Origin: Thermosediminibacterales bacterium
GTDB taxonomy: Bacteria; Bacillota; Thermosediminibacteria; Koleobacterales; JARRCM01
Length of the DNA stretch: 53,578 bases
NCBI GenBank assembly: GCA_029982205.1
Contig: JARRCM010000013.1
Span: forward strand, 1-53,578
Direction: 5' to 3'
The notes under the pieces were generated by a model, which ran no database searches, was not told the origin of the DNA, and saw only the letters and a program-made list of their open reading frames with translations. Below are positions 53,258-53,578 of this stretch, one piece after another. Position 1 is the first letter of the stretch. Each line of letters begins with the position of its first letter. The position numbers and the translations under genes were made by a program.

Positions 53258-53578
53258 TCATAAACACCAGGGAGTTGCCAAAGCAGCTCTTGTTTCAACA
53301 ATCAATGTTATATCTACACTTCGAGGGCCTGTTTGTTCTACATCTAAATGTTCAACATCAAATGATACAAAGGCTTCCATGCCGGGTTCTGCTCCAAAAA
53401 GATTAACTATTTGAAGGAACGAAAATGTTGTATGGAAGAAATGAACCGGCCGACCTGGAAGGTCTGCTACGTAAAGAACTTGGACAGTAACTTCACCCTC
53501 AACGATAACCTTATCCCGGCGAACAATGGTGTCAACTAAAGCTATCTTAGCTTTTGCATCTACAACTTTTGCTATGTC
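53258..53578 (-). CDS. SPOCS/DUF3794-domain protein (5' end cut by the window edge)
   Basis: I translated 106 codons on the minus strand up to a TGA at 53258-53260. The frame enters from the right edge: AKVVDAKAKIALVDTIVRR, then KVIVEGEVTVQVLYVADLPG and SFDVEHLDVEQTGPRSVDITLIVET. This is the SPOCS domain found in SipL and other spore-coat assembly proteins of Clostridia. The N-terminal part lies outside, so other domains (such as LysM at the C-terminus) are absent from this end: the protein stops right after the SPOCS domain. Confidence 0.8.
   Translation of the reverse strand, partial: DIAKVVDAKAKIALVDTIVRRDKVIVEGEVTVQVLYVADLPGRPVHFFHTTFSFLQIVNLFGAEPGMEAFVSFDVEHLDVEQTGPRSVDITLIVETRAALATPWCL

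Overview
The window looks like a chromosomal segment of a low-GC, spore-forming, strictly anaerobic Firmicute of the class Clostridia. A Tepidanaerobacter- or Thermoanaerobacterales-like organism is my guess from gene content alone, with no database support. The signs are sporulation-type genes (GerMN lipoprotein, two CotF-like mini-proteins, a SPOCS-domain protein), a four-subunit ferredoxin-dependent 2-oxoacid oxidoreductase, a TAXI-type TRAP receptor, a membrane pyrophosphatase predicted to pump Na+, a SAM-I riboswitch and strong AGGAGG ribosome binding sites with frequent TTG and GTG starts. Nearly everything is on the minus strand. Only two coat-like genes and lrgAB (23.8-25.5 kb) are on the plus strand.

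Region by region, going down the window: (1) 1-5.8 kb holds korDABC followed by two unrelated NAD-type 2-hydroxyacid dehydrogenases and a TAXI receptor, with a GTATAC-type operator inside the promoter. (2) 6-7 kb is a GerMN lipoprotein. (3) 7.2-12.4 kb is a SAM-I riboswitch operon: metQ, an HcxA-like reductase, an MtnE-like aminotransferase, metN, metI. (4) 12.4-17.5 kb holds a TauE/SafE permease, an omega-amidase-like hydrolase, and a YhaO/YhaN (SbcD/SbcC-like) pair. (5) 17.6-23.6 kb carries an SRAP abasic-site protein, a DUF4080 radical SAM protein, a DUF402 protein, a split transketolase and a MagIII-like DNA glycosylase. (6) 23.8-25.5 kb is coat-like genes plus lrgAB. (7) 25.6-29.5 kb is est-rnr-smpB-ssrA. 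(8) 29.6-41.4 kb is a continuous sugar/polyol cassette: ptsI, transaldolase, a small Cys-rich protein, ptsH, an acoABC-type 2-oxoacid dehydrogenase lacking E3, a Rossmann/SAF oxidoreductase, a glucitol-type PTS (srlB, an interrupted srlE, srlA), a 47-residue ORF, gutM and a SorC-family regulator. (9) 41.5-51 kb is hppA, secG, eno, gpmI, tpiA, pgk, cggR and gap. (10) 51.1-53.6 kb is rpoN, a stress-type glycine-zipper protein and a partial SPOCS protein.

The genes suggest a fermentative life. A polyol would enter by a PTS whose general proteins (EI, HPr) are encoded in the same cassette. It would be oxidised by a non-SrlD enzyme, pass through transaldolase and the split transketolase into the CggR-controlled lower glycolysis, and end at acetyl-CoA through an Aco/PDH-type complex. 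Hydroxyacids are probably imported, oxidised to 2-oxoacids and decarboxylated with ferredoxin in region 1. PPi energy is probably recovered by HppA.

The strongest candidates for something new are: the polyol cassette with its unusual dehydrogenase, split srlE, small ORF and large perfect palindromes; the paired-dehydrogenase/Kor locus; the riboswitch-controlled MtnE-HcxA pair between metQ and metNI; and a marked base-composition anomaly confined to most of ptsI.
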